Shown one piece after another: positions 42,978-51,601 of a stretch of DNA of 64,000 nt. Location of the stretch: positions 53,086 through 117,085 of the forward strand of contig NZ_JAIOAB010000017.1 of NCBI RefSeq assembly GCF_019890635.1, given 5' to 3'. Numbering within the stretch: the first letter of the stretch is position 1; the number at the start of each line of letters is the position of its first letter. The notes beneath the pieces are model-generated. The model saw only the letters and a program-made list of their open reading frames with translations. It searched no databases and had not been told where the DNA came from. This DNA is from Streptomyces sennicomposti. GTDB lineage: Bacteria; Actinomycetota; Actinomycetes; Streptomycetales; Streptomycetaceae. Made by a program: the position numbers and the translations under genes.

Positions 42978-43937
42978 ATGGCGCAGCGAACCGTTCTCGT
43001 CGTTCTCTTCGACGGCGTCCAGAGCCTCGACGTCACCGGTCCCCTGGAGGTCTTCGCCGGTGCCGACCAGCACACGCCGGGCTCCTACCGGCTCCGCACC
43101 GCCTCCCTGGACGGCGGTCCCGTGCGCACCAGCAGCGGCCTGACGCTCGTACCGGACCTCGCGCTCGCCGACGCACCCGAGGCGCACACCCTCCTCGTCC
43201 CCGGCGGCCAGGGCACCCGCCGGCCCGACGGACGCCTGATCGAATGGGTGCGCGCGCACGGGCCGCGGGCCGACCGGCTGGTCTCGGTGTGCACGGGCGC
43301 GATCCTGCTGGCCGAGGCGGGCCTGCTGGACGGCCGCCGGGCCACCACCCACTGGGCCTACTGCGACACCTTCGCCCGCCGGCACCCCGCCGTACGGGTC
43401 GAGGCCGACCCGATCTACGTCCGCGACGGCCACGTCGCCACCTCCGCCGGGGTCACCTGCGGCATCGACCTCGCCCTCGCGCTGGTCGAGGAGGACCTCG
43501 GCCGCGACGCCGCGCTCGCCGTCGCCCGCCATCTCGTCGTCTTCCTGCGCCGGCCCGGCAACCAGGCCCAGTTCAGCGCGCAGCTCGCCGTCCAGACGGC
43601 CCGCCGAGCGCCGCTGCGGGACGTACAGCAGTGGATCACCGAGCACCCCGCCGCCGATCTGTCCGTCGAGGCGCTCGCCGCCCGCGCCCGCCTCTCGCCG
43701 CGCCACTTCGCCCGCGCCTTCCGCGCCGAGACCGGCGCCACCCCCGGCCGCTACGTCGACCGGGTCCGCCTCGAACACGCCCGGAGGCTGCTGGAGGACA
43801 CCTCCGACGGCGTCGAGGAGATCTCCCGCGCCAGCGGCTACGGCACCCCCGAGGCCATGCGCCGCGCGTTCGTCAAGGCGCTCGGCGCCTCCCCGGCCGA
43901 GTACCGCCGCCGCTTCCACCCCGCCCCGGCCCCCTGA
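42978..43937 (+). CDS. GlxA-family transcriptional regulator (DJ-1/PfpI domain plus AraC DNA-binding domain)
   Basis: A 319-residue regulator. Residues 1-185 form a DJ-1/PfpI-like domain with the nucleophile-elbow cysteine in SVCTGAILLAEAGLL and THWAYCDTFA after it. Residues about 215-315 are an AraC-type double helix-turn-helix (LSVEALAARARLSPRHFARAF and VEEISRASGYGTPEAMRRAF). Proteins of this kind activate catabolic or stress genes, with the DJ-1 half as sensor. The neighbouring gene encodes a stand-alone DJ-1-domain protein with the same VCTGSLLL motif, a plausible target or paralogue. The ATG at 42978 has only weak ribosome-binding bases. Confidence 0.88.
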   Translation: MAQRTVLVVLFDGVQSLDVTGPLEVFAGADQHTPGSYRLRTASLDGGPVRTSSGLTLVPDLALADAPEAHTLLVPGGQGTRRPDGRLIEWVRAHGPRADRLVSVCTGAILLAEAGLLDGRRATTHWAYCDTFARRHPAVRVEADPIYVRDGHVATSAGVTCGIDLALALVEEDLGRDAALAVARHLVVFLRRPGNQAQFSAQLAVQTARRAPLRDVQQWITEHPAADLSVEALAARARLSPRHFARAFRAETGATPGRYVDRVRLEHARRLLEDTSDGVEEISRASGYGTPEAMRRAFVKALGASPAEYRRRFHPAPAP

Positions 43938-43945
43938 ATCCGCCG

Positions 43946-44064
43946 AGGCCCACCGAGGCCGAACCGAAGCCCACCGAGGCCCATCGAAGCCCCGAGCCCA
44001 CCTGAACCACCCGAAGTCCACCGAGCCCACCTGAACCGCCCGAGTCCACGAGTCCACGAGTCCA
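43946..44064. repeat. degenerate tandem repeats between the two DJ-1-domain genes
   Basis: Words CCACCGAGGCC, GAGCCCACCTGAACC and GAGTCCAC recur two to three times each in direct orientation across 119 bases. No hairpin is formed. It looks like slippage-derived filler between the genes. Confidence 0.6.
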
Positions 44065-44078
44065 CCCGAGGAGAACCC

Positions 44079-44714
44079 GTGCAGATCGCCGTCGTCCTCT
44101 ACGACCGCTTCACCGCCCTCGACGCCGTCGGCCCCTACGAGATCCTCCAGCGCCTCCCGGACGCCCGCGTCGTCTTCGTCGCCGAACAGGCCGGTCCCGT
44201 GCGCACCGACACCGGCGCCCTCGCCCTCGTCGCCGACCAGGCCCTCGCCGAGGTGACCGTCCCCGACGTGGTGGTCGTCCCGGGCGGGCCGGGCCAGAGC
44301 GCCCTCATGGACCACGCACCGCTGCTGGACTGGCTGCGCGCGGCCGACGCCACCAGCACCTGGACCACCTCGGTGTGCACCGGCTCCCTGCTGCTGGGCG
44401 CCGCCGGACTGCTTCAAGGACGCCGCGCGACCTCGCACTGGCTGGCGCTGGACCAACTGCCCGCCCTCGGCGCCGAGCCCACCGGCGAGCGGGTCGTGGT
44501 GGACGGCAAGTACGTCACCGGGGCCGGGGTCTCCGCCGGGATCGACATGGCCCTCACCCTGGCCGGCCGGATCGCCGGCGACGACGTCGCCCGGTCCGTC
44601 CAGCTCGGCACGGAGTACGACCCGCGCCCGCCCTACGACGCCGGCTCCCCGGACAAGGCGCCCGCCCACCTGGTCGACGCCCTGCGGGCCCGCAGCCGCT
44701 TCCTCCTGACATGA
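44079..44714 (+). CDS. DJ-1/PfpI-family protein (isonitrile-hydratase-like)
   Basis: A 211-residue stand-alone DJ-1/PfpI protein. The nucleophile-elbow cysteine is in TTSVCTGSLLLGAAGLL (about residue 95). The N-terminal IAVVLYDRFTALDAVGPYEIL and VVVVPGGPGQ are the family core and resemble isonitrile hydratase and related hydro-lyases. The Glu equivalent lies in the VLYDRFTALDAVGPYE segment. The GTG start follows GAGGAGAA at 4-8 bases. Its position after the GlxA-type regulator, which carries the same domain, suggests the two arose by duplication. The substrate is unknown. Confidence 0.83.
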   Translation: MQIAVVLYDRFTALDAVGPYEILQRLPDARVVFVAEQAGPVRTDTGALALVADQALAEVTVPDVVVVPGGPGQSALMDHAPLLDWLRAADATSTWTTSVCTGSLLLGAAGLLQGRRATSHWLALDQLPALGAEPTGERVVVDGKYVTGAGVSAGIDMALTLAGRIAGDDVARSVQLGTEYDPRPPYDAGSPDKAPAHLVDALRARSRFLLT

Positions 44715-44745
44715 CGGACGCGACGGACGCGACCGACGTGAGGGA

Positions 44746-45501
44746 TCAGCCGGAGGTGGACACGCTCCAGGTGAAGCGCGGCGCCCTGCGCTCCAGGAAC
44801 GCGGCGACCCCCTCGGCGGTGTCGCCGCTGCCGCGCGCCTGCTCGGTCCAGTGGCCGTCCCGGTCCGTACGGCCGTCCGCGAACTCCTTGGCGGCGGCCT
44901 GCGTCAGCTGCGAGCGGGCGGCCAGGGTCCGGGTGAACTCGGCGACCCGCTTGTCGAGTTCGCCCTCCGGCAGCACCTCGTCCACCAGGCCGGTGCGCAG
45001 CGCGCGCTCCGTGTCGATCAACTCACCGGAGAACAGCAGGTACTTGGCGGTGGCCGGGCCGACCAGGGAGACCAGCCGCCGGGTGGCGGAGGCGGGGTAG
45101 ACGATGCCGAGCTTCGCCGGCGTGACCCCGAACAGCGCGCCGGCCTCGGCGAACCGCAGATCGCAGGCGGCCGCGAGCTGTGCGCCGCCGCCCACGCAGT
45201 GCCCGCGCACCGCGGCCAGCGTCGGCTTGGGGAACGCCGCCAGGGCCTCCTCGGCCCGCACCGCCAGGCGCTGCGCCTCGTCCGGCGAGCCGCGCAGCGT
45301 GGAGATGTCGGCGCCGGCGCAGAACGTGCCGCCCGCACCCGTCAGCACCAGCGCCCGCACCCGCGGATCGGCCGCCAGGGAGTCCAGGAGCGGCGGCAGC
45401 GACCGCCACATCCCGGCGGTCATGGCGTTGCGCTTGGCCGGGTGATGGACGACGACGGTGGCGACCGCGTCGGTGACCTCGTGCAGCAGCTGCGGCTCCA
45501 T
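44746..45501 (-). CDS. enoyl-CoA hydratase/isomerase family protein
   Basis: Crotonase-fold protein of 251 residues. The oxyanion-hole segments are LTGAGGTFCAGADISTL (about 53-69) and RGHCVGGGAQLAAACDLRFA (about 98-117). The Glu/Asp positions used by classical hydratases are partly replaced (FGVTPAKLGIVYPA), so hydratase, isomerase or hydrolase activity is open. No other fatty-acid gene is adjacent. The gene is convergent with the DJ-1 gene (31-base gap). The ATG at 45501 begins MEPQLLHEVTD; a weak ribosome-binding site precedes it. Confidence 0.85.
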   Translation of the reverse strand: MEPQLLHEVTDAVATVVVHHPAKRNAMTAGMWRSLPPLLDSLAADPRVRALVLTGAGGTFCAGADISTLRGSPDEAQRLAVRAEEALAAFPKPTLAAVRGHCVGGGAQLAAACDLRFAEAGALFGVTPAKLGIVYPASATRRLVSLVGPATAKYLLFSGELIDTERALRTGLVDEVLPEGELDKRVAEFTRTLAARSQLTQAAAKEFADGRTDRDGHWTEQARGSGDTAEGVAAFLERRAPRFTWSVSTSG

Positions 45502-45743
45502 GCGCCGGATGCTATCCGCTCACCCCGGCGGGCGGTCGGCGGGGGCGGACGGCGCAACCCGTACAACACGAAGAGTTCACGAACCCGGCGCGGACCGAAG
45601 GCCGGCGGTCACGTCCGGTAGAAATGTGGACGCGAACGGTCGTAAGGCGACGTGAAGCCGCTGACTTGTGTTCAGTGCTTGGGGCGGGACGCCGGGGCGC
45701 GAACACTCTTCGTGTGGCGACAATCGAGGGCGGCGACCGGACG

Positions 45744-46250
45744 ATGGACGACCACGGGCGCGGGGAGGGCCCGCGCCCGGCAGGCGGCACGGAGGCGTTC
45801 GCCCCCCGGACCGCCGAGCCGCCGGACCCGCTCCCGTACGAGGGGGTGTGGCGCTTCACCGCGCCGGCCGCCGACGCCTCCGTCCCGCAGGCCCGGCACG
45901 CGGTGCGGGACCTGCTGCGCCGCCAGGGCGTCCCGGCGTCGCCCGACCTCGTCCACGGGCTGCTGCTGATCGTGTCCGAGCTGGTCACCAACGCCGTACG
46001 GCACGCCGCCGTGCTGTCGCCGACGCTCGCCGTGGAGGTCGCCGTCGGCGCCGGGTGGGTGCGGGTCGCCGTGGAGGACCAGCATCCCTACCGGCCGACC
46101 GCGCTGGAGACCGACCACGGCCGCACCGGCGGGCGCGGGCTGCTGCTGGTCCGCGAGATCGCCCGGGAGGCGGGCGGGGTCTGCGACGTGGAGCACACGG
46201 CGAGCGGCGGCAAGGTGATCTGGGTCGCCCTTCCGCTGGGCTCCGTCTGA
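45744..46250 (+). CDS. ATP-binding protein of the RsbW/SpoIIAB anti-sigma type
   Basis: A 168-residue histidine-kinase-like ATPase of the kind that streptomycetes carry in large numbers, usually called anti-sigma regulatory factors. The N-box is LIVSELVTNAVRHA, the G1 box VRVAVEDQHPYRP, and the G2 box GRTGGRGLLLVREIA. The first 50 residues are Pro/Gly-rich. I start at ATG 45744 (MDDHGRGE) with GAGGG upstream; a GTG at 45714 (VATIEGGDRT) is a real alternative and could be leaderless. The partner sigma factor or anti-anti-sigma factor is not in the window. Confidence 0.78.
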   Translation: MDDHGRGEGPRPAGGTEAFAPRTAEPPDPLPYEGVWRFTAPAADASVPQARHAVRDLLRRQGVPASPDLVHGLLLIVSELVTNAVRHAAVLSPTLAVEVAVGAGWVRVAVEDQHPYRPTALETDHGRTGGRGLLLVREIAREAGGVCDVEHTASGGKVIWVALPLGSV

Positions 46251-46432
46251 GACGACGGCCCCGGACCCCGGGGGCGGGCGCACCGCTTCCGTCCGGTCCC
46301 GTCCGCGCCGTTCAGCCGGCCCCGCCCCGTCGGGGCGGGTGCGCGGGTTCTGGTCCGGTCCGTCCGCGCGCGTTCAGGAAGACCGCGGACCTGTCCGTAC
46401 CGACGGCCCCGGTCCGGCCCGTGCCGACGGCC

Positions 46433-46469
46433 CCGGTCCGGTCCGCGCCGCCGCGACGGACCGGACCGG
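46433..46469. terminator. bidirectional terminator between the ATP-binding protein and idi
   Basis: CCGGTCCGGTCCG (46433-46445) pairs perfectly with CGGACCGGACCGG (46457-46469) around 11 bases. It follows a direct repeat of GACGGCCCCGGTCCGG (about 46412-46440). The two genes on either side converge. Confidence 0.65.
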
Positions 46470-46478
46470 CCGCCGGTC

Positions 46479-47069
46479 TCACCAGCCCGCGGGGCCCGTC
46501 AGCTCCCTGATCGCCGGACGCGCCGCGTCCAGCACGGTCATGAACCAGGCGGAGAAGGGGGCCCGGGCGTGCCGCTCGGCCAGCTCGGCCGGCGTCACGA
46601 ACGCCGTGTCGCCCACCTCGTCCGGGTCCGGCCGCAGCCGGGACTGCACCAGGCCGACGAAGAGGTGGTTGAACTCCTGCTCCACCAGGCCGGAGGCCGG
46701 GTCCGGGTGGTTGTAGCGGACGGTGCCCGCCGCGGCGAGCAGCGAGGGGGAGACCCCCAGCTCCTCGTACGTGCGCCGGGCCGCCGCCGCGAAGGGGGCC
46801 TCGCCGGGGTACGGGTGACCGCAGCAGGTGTTGGACCACACGCCGGGGGAGTGGTACTTGCCGAGCGCCCGCTGCTGGAGCAGCAGCCGGCCCTGCTCGT
46901 CGAAGAGGAACACGGAGAAGGCGCGGTGCAGCTGCCCCGGCGGCTGATGGGCGGCGAGCTTCTCCGCGGTGCCGATCGTCACACCGTCCTCGTCGACGAG
47001 TTCCAGCAAGATCGCGTCCGCGGTGCCGTTCGACGAGCTGTGCGCAGCGGTGGCAGGTGTGATCGGCAT
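46479..47069 (-). CDS. idi: isopentenyl-diphosphate delta-isomerase, type I
   Basis: Interconverts isopentenyl and dimethylallyl diphosphate, supplying the primer for prenyl chains such as those used by the hopanoid genes of this window. The 196-residue Nudix-fold protein has the catalytic cysteine in WSNTCCGHP (about 86), the Nudix-like REEL equivalent in RRTYEELG and the metal-binding glutamates in EQEFNHLFVG. I prefer ATG 47069 (MPITPATAAH) because AAGGATGGG stands just upstream; the ATG at 47075 would overlap that site. The N-terminal 20 residues are Ala/Ser/Thr-rich. Upstream bases to 47451 carry only GCCGGTCGGCGGTGCC-type low-complexity repeats. Confidence 0.9.
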   Translation of the reverse strand: MPITPATAAHSSSNGTADAILLELVDEDGVTIGTAEKLAAHQPPGQLHRAFSVFLFDEQGRLLLQQRALGKYHSPGVWSNTCCGHPYPGEAPFAAAARRTYEELGVSPSLLAAAGTVRYNHPDPASGLVEQEFNHLFVGLVQSRLRPDPDEVGDTAFVTPAELAERHARAPFSAWFMTVLDAARPAIRELTGPAGW

Positions 47070-47451
47070 ACCCATCCTTCACATCGGTCCTCGAGCCCCA
47101 AGTCTGCCGCACGAATCCGGCACTCCCGGCACTTCCCGGCCGCCCGCATGTCCCGCGCGGGGCGGGCGGCGGGCCGTCGCCGGGGCGGCGGAAGAGGGGC
47201 TACCGGTAGATGATCGTGCCCGGCGCGGCGCCGGCGGAACCTTCCGGGGGTCCGGCCGGTGACGCCCCGGCGCACTCGGCGGCGCGCGGCCGGTCCGGCG
47301 GCGCCCGGTGCGTTCGGCGGTGCGCCGGGCCGGTCGGCGGTGCCTCGGTTCGTTCAGCGGTGCCTCGGTCCTTCAGAGGTGCGCCGGGCCGTTCAGTGAC
47401 ACCGGCCCCAGCGGCTCAGGCGTCAGCAGCACAGCCTCAGCGGCCCATGCC

Positions 47452-48390
47452 TCAGTGGCACAGGCCCGCCTCGTGCTCGGCGTGGCCGCTCGGCTCCAGC
47501 TGGAAGGTGCAGTGCTCCACGTCGAAGTGGTCCCCGAGGCAGCCCTGCAGCTCGTGCAGCAGCTTCTCGTGACCGATGGCGCCGAGCAGCTCGGAACTGA
47601 CGACCACGTGCGCGGAGAGCACCGGCAGCCCGGAGGTGATCGTCCAGGCGTGCAGGTCGTGCACGTCCTCGACCCCGTCCAGGGCCAGGATGTGCGCCCG
47701 CACCTCGTCCATGTCCACGTTCTTCGGCGCCGCCTCCAGCAGGACGTCCAGCGTCTCGCGCAGCAGCTTGACGGTGCGCGGCACGATCAGCAGGCCGATG
47801 GCCAGGGAGGCGATCGGGTCGGCGGTGCGCCAGCCGGTGAGCAGGATCACCGCGGCCGAGATCATCACGGCGAGCGAGCCGAGTGCGTCGGCGGCGACCT
47901 CCAGGAACGCGCCGCGCACGTTCAGGCTCTCCTTCTGGCCGCGCATCAGGAGGGTCAGCGAGACGGAGTTGGCCACCAGGCCGATCAGACCGAACACGAT
48001 CATCAGCCCGCCGTGGGTGTCGGCCGGGGTGACGAACCGCTGGATCGCCTCGAAGAGGACGTAGCCGCCGACGCCGAGCAGCAGCAGACAGTTGGCGAGC
48101 GCGGCGAGGATCTCGGCGCGGGCCAGGCCGAAGGTGCGGTTGCGGCTCGGCGGGCGGTTGGCGATGCGGATGGCGAACAGCGCCATGCCGAGGCCGAGGG
48201 CGTCCGTGGCCATGTGGGCGGCGTCGGCCACCAGGGCGAGGGAGTCGGCGAGCAGACCGCCGACGATCTCCACCACCGTCACGGCGAGCGTGATGGACAG
48301 CGCGATGCGCAGCGTGCCGACGTGCGCCGCCGCGGCCGTGCCGGAGCCGCCGTGCGTGTGCCCGTGCGCGTGGTCGTGACCGGCCCCCAT
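47452..48390 (-). CDS. cation diffusion facilitator family efflux protein
   Basis: Membrane metal/proton antiporter of 312 residues with six membrane segments. The His-rich N-terminus (HDHAHGHTHGG) and the TM2 motif SLALVADAAHMATDALG are family marks. In TM5 the usual histidine of HxxxD is replaced by glutamate (FLEVAADALGSLAV), which may change metal preference. The cytosolic C-terminal domain (residues about 215-300, VDMDEVRAHILALDGVEDVHDLHAW) is intact, and the tail is again His-rich (HAEHEAGLCH). The ATG at 48390 follows AGGAGGGCGGACAGCTC. Zinc is the likely substrate; this is inference. Confidence 0.87.
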   Translation of the reverse strand: MGAGHDHAHGHTHGGSGTAAAAHVGTLRIALSITLAVTVVEIVGGLLADSLALVADAAHMATDALGLGMALFAIRIANRPPSRNRTFGLARAEILAALANCLLLLGVGGYVLFEAIQRFVTPADTHGGLMIVFGLIGLVANSVSLTLLMRGQKESLNVRGAFLEVAADALGSLAVMISAAVILLTGWRTADPIASLAIGLLIVPRTVKLLRETLDVLLEAAPKNVDMDEVRAHILALDGVEDVHDLHAWTITSGLPVLSAHVVVSSELLGAIGHEKLLHELQGCLGDHFDVEHCTFQLEPSGHAEHEAGLCH

Positions 48391-49037
48391 GAGCTGTCCG
48401 CCCTCCTGTGTTCCGTCCGGAACCACAGTGAACTACGGCCCGGGGGTATCGGGCAACGCGGCACTGAACACCGTTGTCATGTGCCCTGACCTGCGCAAAC
48501 GAACCGCAGGTCAGGCCCTGCGCCCCGCCCGCACCACCCCTGCGGCCCACACCGCACGCCCGCGCCACGGTGCGCACTGCCACCCGCGCCGCACGCCCCC
48601 TCCCGCGGTGCGCACTGTCGCCCGCGCCGCGCACCCGCTCCTGCGGCGCGTACGGCGTGACCCCGGACACCTCTCGCACAGCGCGCCCGCCCCCGCGCGC
48701 CCCCCTGCGGACCCATGCCGCGCCCCACGGGCCCGTCCCTACGGCCTCATGCCGCTCCCCACGGCCCCATGCCGCCCCTCGGCGGTCCTATGCACCGAAT
48801 GCCCGTTCTACCCCGCCCCCCGCCCCCCGGAGTTTGTGACCCGGCCCTCCGATCGCCCATGATGATCGCGGCGCAGGCTGGAGCAGACGGCGTGGAGCAG
48901 CCCGTTAACGGGCGGTGAACGTGGCCCTTCGGGCATCCGATAGCCTCTGCCGACATGCCGCCCGGGCGCGTCGCACCAGCGGCGCCCCACCATGCACATG
49001 ACCGGCGCGGACGCGTCGGCACAGGGAGTGAGTTCGG
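48391..49037. other. 647-base intergenic region upstream of the CDP-alcohol phosphotransferase operon
   Basis: The first 420 bases are C-rich, low-complexity sequence with a repeated word (GTGCGCACTG followed by CCGCGCCGC, near 48570 and 48610) and recurring CCATGCCGC. The perfect palindrome CCCGTTAACGGG (48901-48912) lies about 125 bases before the TTG start of the operon and is the best operator or promoter-proximal candidate. A 19-codon open frame at 48859-48918 has no ribosome-binding site. I find no gene. Confidence 0.5.
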
Positions 49038-50852
49038 TTGTCGACCGCCATCCTCACCGGTCAGCCGGTCCCCGGATCGTCGATCGAGGGCGATCTGCGG
49101 TCCCTCGGATTCGAGGTCCGGATCGCCGCCGACGTCCCGGAGGCCGAGACCCTCCTCGCCCAGGTCCCCGCCGACCGGCGCGTCGCCGTCGTGGACGCCG
49201 CCTTCGTCGGCCATCTGCACGCCCTGCGGCTGGGGCTGACCGACCCGCGCTTCCCGCTGGCCGCCGTCCCCGGCGCCGTCACCGCCCAGCCCGCCGGCCG
49301 GCAGGCCCTCACCCGCGCGATGGCCCGCGAGCACTCCGACGGCGGGGGCGCCTCCCTGGCCGTCGACAACCACGTCGCCGGCCTCGCCGACCGGATCGCC
49401 GCCGCCCTCGACGCCGACGGCGCCGCCGTGCACCGCCCGGATCTCGGCAGCCTCGTGGCCGCCGTGCCCGCCGACCCCCAGGCCCGCAACGAGGCCCGGC
49501 AGGCGGTGGCCGTCGTGGACGACGAGGCCGTCCGCCTCAAGTCGGCCGTCAAGGCGCGCGACGGCTTCTTCACCACCTTCTTCATCAGCCCGTACTCGCG
49601 CTACCTCGCGCGCTGGTGCGCCCGCCGCGGCCTGACCCCCAACCAGGTCACCACCGCGTCCCTGGTCACCGCGCTGATAGCGGCCGGCTGCGCCGCCACC
49701 GGCACCCGCGGCGGCTTCGTCGCCGCCGGCGTGCTCCTCATCGCCTCGTTCGTCCTGGACTGCACCGACGGACAGCTCGCCCGCTACTCCCTGCAGTACT
49801 CCACCCTCGGCGCCTGGCTGGACGCCACCTTCGACCGGGCCAAGGAGTACGCCTACTACGCCGGCCTCGCCCTCGGCGCGGCCCGCGGCGGCGACGACGT
49901 CTGGGCCCTCGCCCTCGGCGCCATGGTCCTGCAGACCTGCCGGCACGTGGTCGACTTCTCCTTCAACGAGGCCAACCACGACGCCACCGCCAACACCAGC
50001 CCCACCGCCGCCCTCTCCGACCGCCTCGACAGCGTCGGCTGGACGGTCTGGCTGCGCCGGATGATCGTCCTGCCCATCGGCGAACGCTGGGCCATGATCG
50101 CCGTCCTCACCGCGGCCACCACCCCCCGCATCACCTTCTACGCGCTGCTCGCCGGCTGCGCCCTGGCCGCGTCGTACACCACCGCCGGCCGGCTGCTGCG
50201 CTCCGTGACCCGCCGGGCCACCCGCACCGACCGCGCGGCACAGGCGCTCGCGGACCTCGCCGACACCGGGCCGCTGGCCGAGCTGTGCGGGCGCTTCCTG
50301 CGCCGGGTGCCGCGCCACTCGGCCGCCTACCTGGCGCTGATCGGCGGCGCCCTCGTGACCGGCTCCGCCGCGCTGTGGGGCGCCGGCTGGCAGACCGTCG
50401 TGTGCGCCGCCCTCTACGTCCCGCTCTCGGCGGCCGCCGTCGCCCGCCCCCTCAAGGGCCCCCTGGACTGGCTGGTGCCGCCCTTCTTCCGCGCCGCCGA
50501 GTACGGCACGGTCCTGGCCCTGGCCGCCCACGCCGAGGTGAACGGCGCCCTGCCGGCGGCTTTCGGCCTGGTGGCGGCCGTCGCCTACCATCACTACGAC
50601 ACGGTGTACCGCATCCGCGGCGGCGCCGGAGCGCCACCGGCCCGCCTGGTGCGCGCCATCGGGGGGCAGGAGGGGCGGACACTGCTCGTCGCCGTGCTCG
50701 CCGCGCTGCTCACCGCCGTCCAGTTCAAGGTCGCGCTCACGGTGCTCGCCGTGTTCGTGGCCGTGCTGGTGCTCACCGAGAGCATCCGCTTCTGGGTGCG
50801 CGCCCACCGGGGCGGCGCACCCGCCGTACATGACGAAGGAGAACCCGCATGA
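49038..50852 (+). CDS. CDP-alcohol phosphatidyltransferase with N- and C-terminal extra domains (DUF5941-like)
   Basis: A 604-residue membrane protein, first in a six-gene operon. Residues 1-145 form a soluble domain with alternating strands and helices and no motif I recognise. Residues about 160-400 hold the CDP-alcohol phosphotransferase signature D241-x2-D244-G-x2-A-R, continued by STLGAWLDATFDRAKEY with the last two aspartates, inside six membrane segments. Residues 400-590 are a second hydrophobic region resembling the DUF5941 part of actinobacterial homologues. The enzyme class transfers a phospho-alcohol from a CDP-activated donor to an acceptor alcohol. The TTG start follows AGGGAG at 9 bases. 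The stop overlaps the next start as ATGA. Confidence 0.85.
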   Translation: MSTAILTGQPVPGSSIEGDLRSLGFEVRIAADVPEAETLLAQVPADRRVAVVDAAFVGHLHALRLGLTDPRFPLAAVPGAVTAQPAGRQALTRAMAREHSDGGGASLAVDNHVAGLADRIAAALDADGAAVHRPDLGSLVAAVPADPQARNEARQAVAVVDDEAVRLKSAVKARDGFFTTFFISPYSRYLARWCARRGLTPNQVTTASLVTALIAAGCAATGTRGGFVAAGVLLIASFVLDCTDGQLARYSLQYSTLGAWLDATFDRAKEYAYYAGLALGAARGGDDVWALALGAMVLQTCRHVVDFSFNEANHDATANTSPTAALSDRLDSVGWTVWLRRMIVLPIGERWAMIAVLTAATTPRITFYALLAGCALAASYTTAGRLLRSVTRRATRTDRAAQALADLADTGPLAELCGRFLRRVPRHSAAYLALIGGALVTGSAALWGAGWQTVVCAALYVPLSAAAVARPLKGPLDWLVPPFFRAAEYGTVLALAAHAEVNGALPAAFGLVAAVAYHHYDTVYRIRGGAGAPPARLVRAIGGQEGRTLLVAVLAALLTAVQFKVALTVLAVFVAVLVLTESIRFWVRAHRGGAPAVHDEGEPA

Positions 50853-51601
50853 TCGGCCTCGTGCTGGCGGCCGGCGCCGGACGGCGCCTGCGCCCCTACA
50901 CCGACACCCTGCCCAAGGCGCTGGTGCCGGTGGGGCCCGAGGGTGCGGAGGACGCCGTCACCGTGCTCGACATAGCGCTCGGCAACTTCGCCGAGGTGGG
51001 CCTGACCGAGGTCGGGATCATCGTGGGCTACCGCAAGGAGGCCGTCTACGAGCGCCGCGCGGCCCTGGAGCAGAAGTACGGCCTGAAGATCACCCTGATC
51101 GACAACGACAAGGCCGAGGAGTGGAACAACGCCTACTCCCTGTGGTGCGGCCGTGACGCCCTGAAGGACGGCGTGATCCTCGCCAACGGCGACACCGTCC
51201 ACCCGGTCTCGGTGGAGAAGACCCTGCTGGCCGCCCGCGGCGACGGCAAGAAGATCATCCTCGCGCTGGACACCGTGAAGTCCCTGGCCGACGAGGAGAT
51301 GAAGGTCGTCGTCGGACCGGAGGGCGGTGTCCGCCGGATCACCAAGCTGATGGACCCGGCCGAGGCCACCGGCGAGTACATCGGCGTCACCCTGATCGAG
51401 GGCGAGGCGGCCGGGGAGCTGGCCGACGCGCTGAAGGCCACCTTCGAGCGCGACCCGCAGCTGTACTACGAGGACGGCTACCAGGAGCTGGTGAACCGCG
51501 GCTTCAAGGTCGACGTGGCCCCGATCGGCGAGGTCGACTGGGTGGAGATCGACAACCACGACGACCTCGCCAAGGGCCGGGAGATCGCGTGCCGGTACTG
51601 A
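50849..51601 (+). CDS. nucleotidyltransferase (phosphocholine/polyol-phosphate cytidylyltransferase type)
   Basis: A 250-residue nucleotidyltransferase-fold enzyme. The nucleotide-binding loop is LVLAAGAGRRLRPYTDTLPKAL (residues 4-25, two parts), followed by VGIIVGYRKE and the metal-binding Asp in ILANGDTVHP. The late VDWVEIDNHDDLAKG with its acidic pair is characteristic of LicC-, IPCT- and Rossmann-type cytidylyltransferases that make CDP-alcohols. In an operon with two CDP-alcohol phosphotransferases and a polyol-phosphate dehydrogenase, a CDP-polyol product is the natural reading. The specific alcohol is not known. It overlaps both neighbours (ATGA upstream, 13 bases downstream). Confidence 0.83.
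   Translation: MIGLVLAAGAGRRLRPYTDTLPKALVPVGPEGAEDAVTVLDIALGNFAEVGLTEVGIIVGYRKEAVYERRAALEQKYGLKITLIDNDKAEEWNNAYSLWCGRDALKDGVILANGDTVHPVSVEKTLLAARGDGKKIILALDTVKSLADEEMKVVVGPEGGVRRITKLMDPAEATGEYIGVTLIEGEAAGELADALKATFERDPQLYYEDGYQELVNRGFKVDVAPIGEVDWVEIDNHDDLAKGREIACRY

Noticed and set aside
43946..44064. Possible CRISPR or structured RNA between the DJ-1 genes
   Set aside because: The repeats are short, unequal and not palindromic; they look like slippage filler.
48859..48918. 19-codon open frame before the phosphotransferase operon
   Set aside because: No ribosome-binding site, and no overlap with or coupling to a gene.
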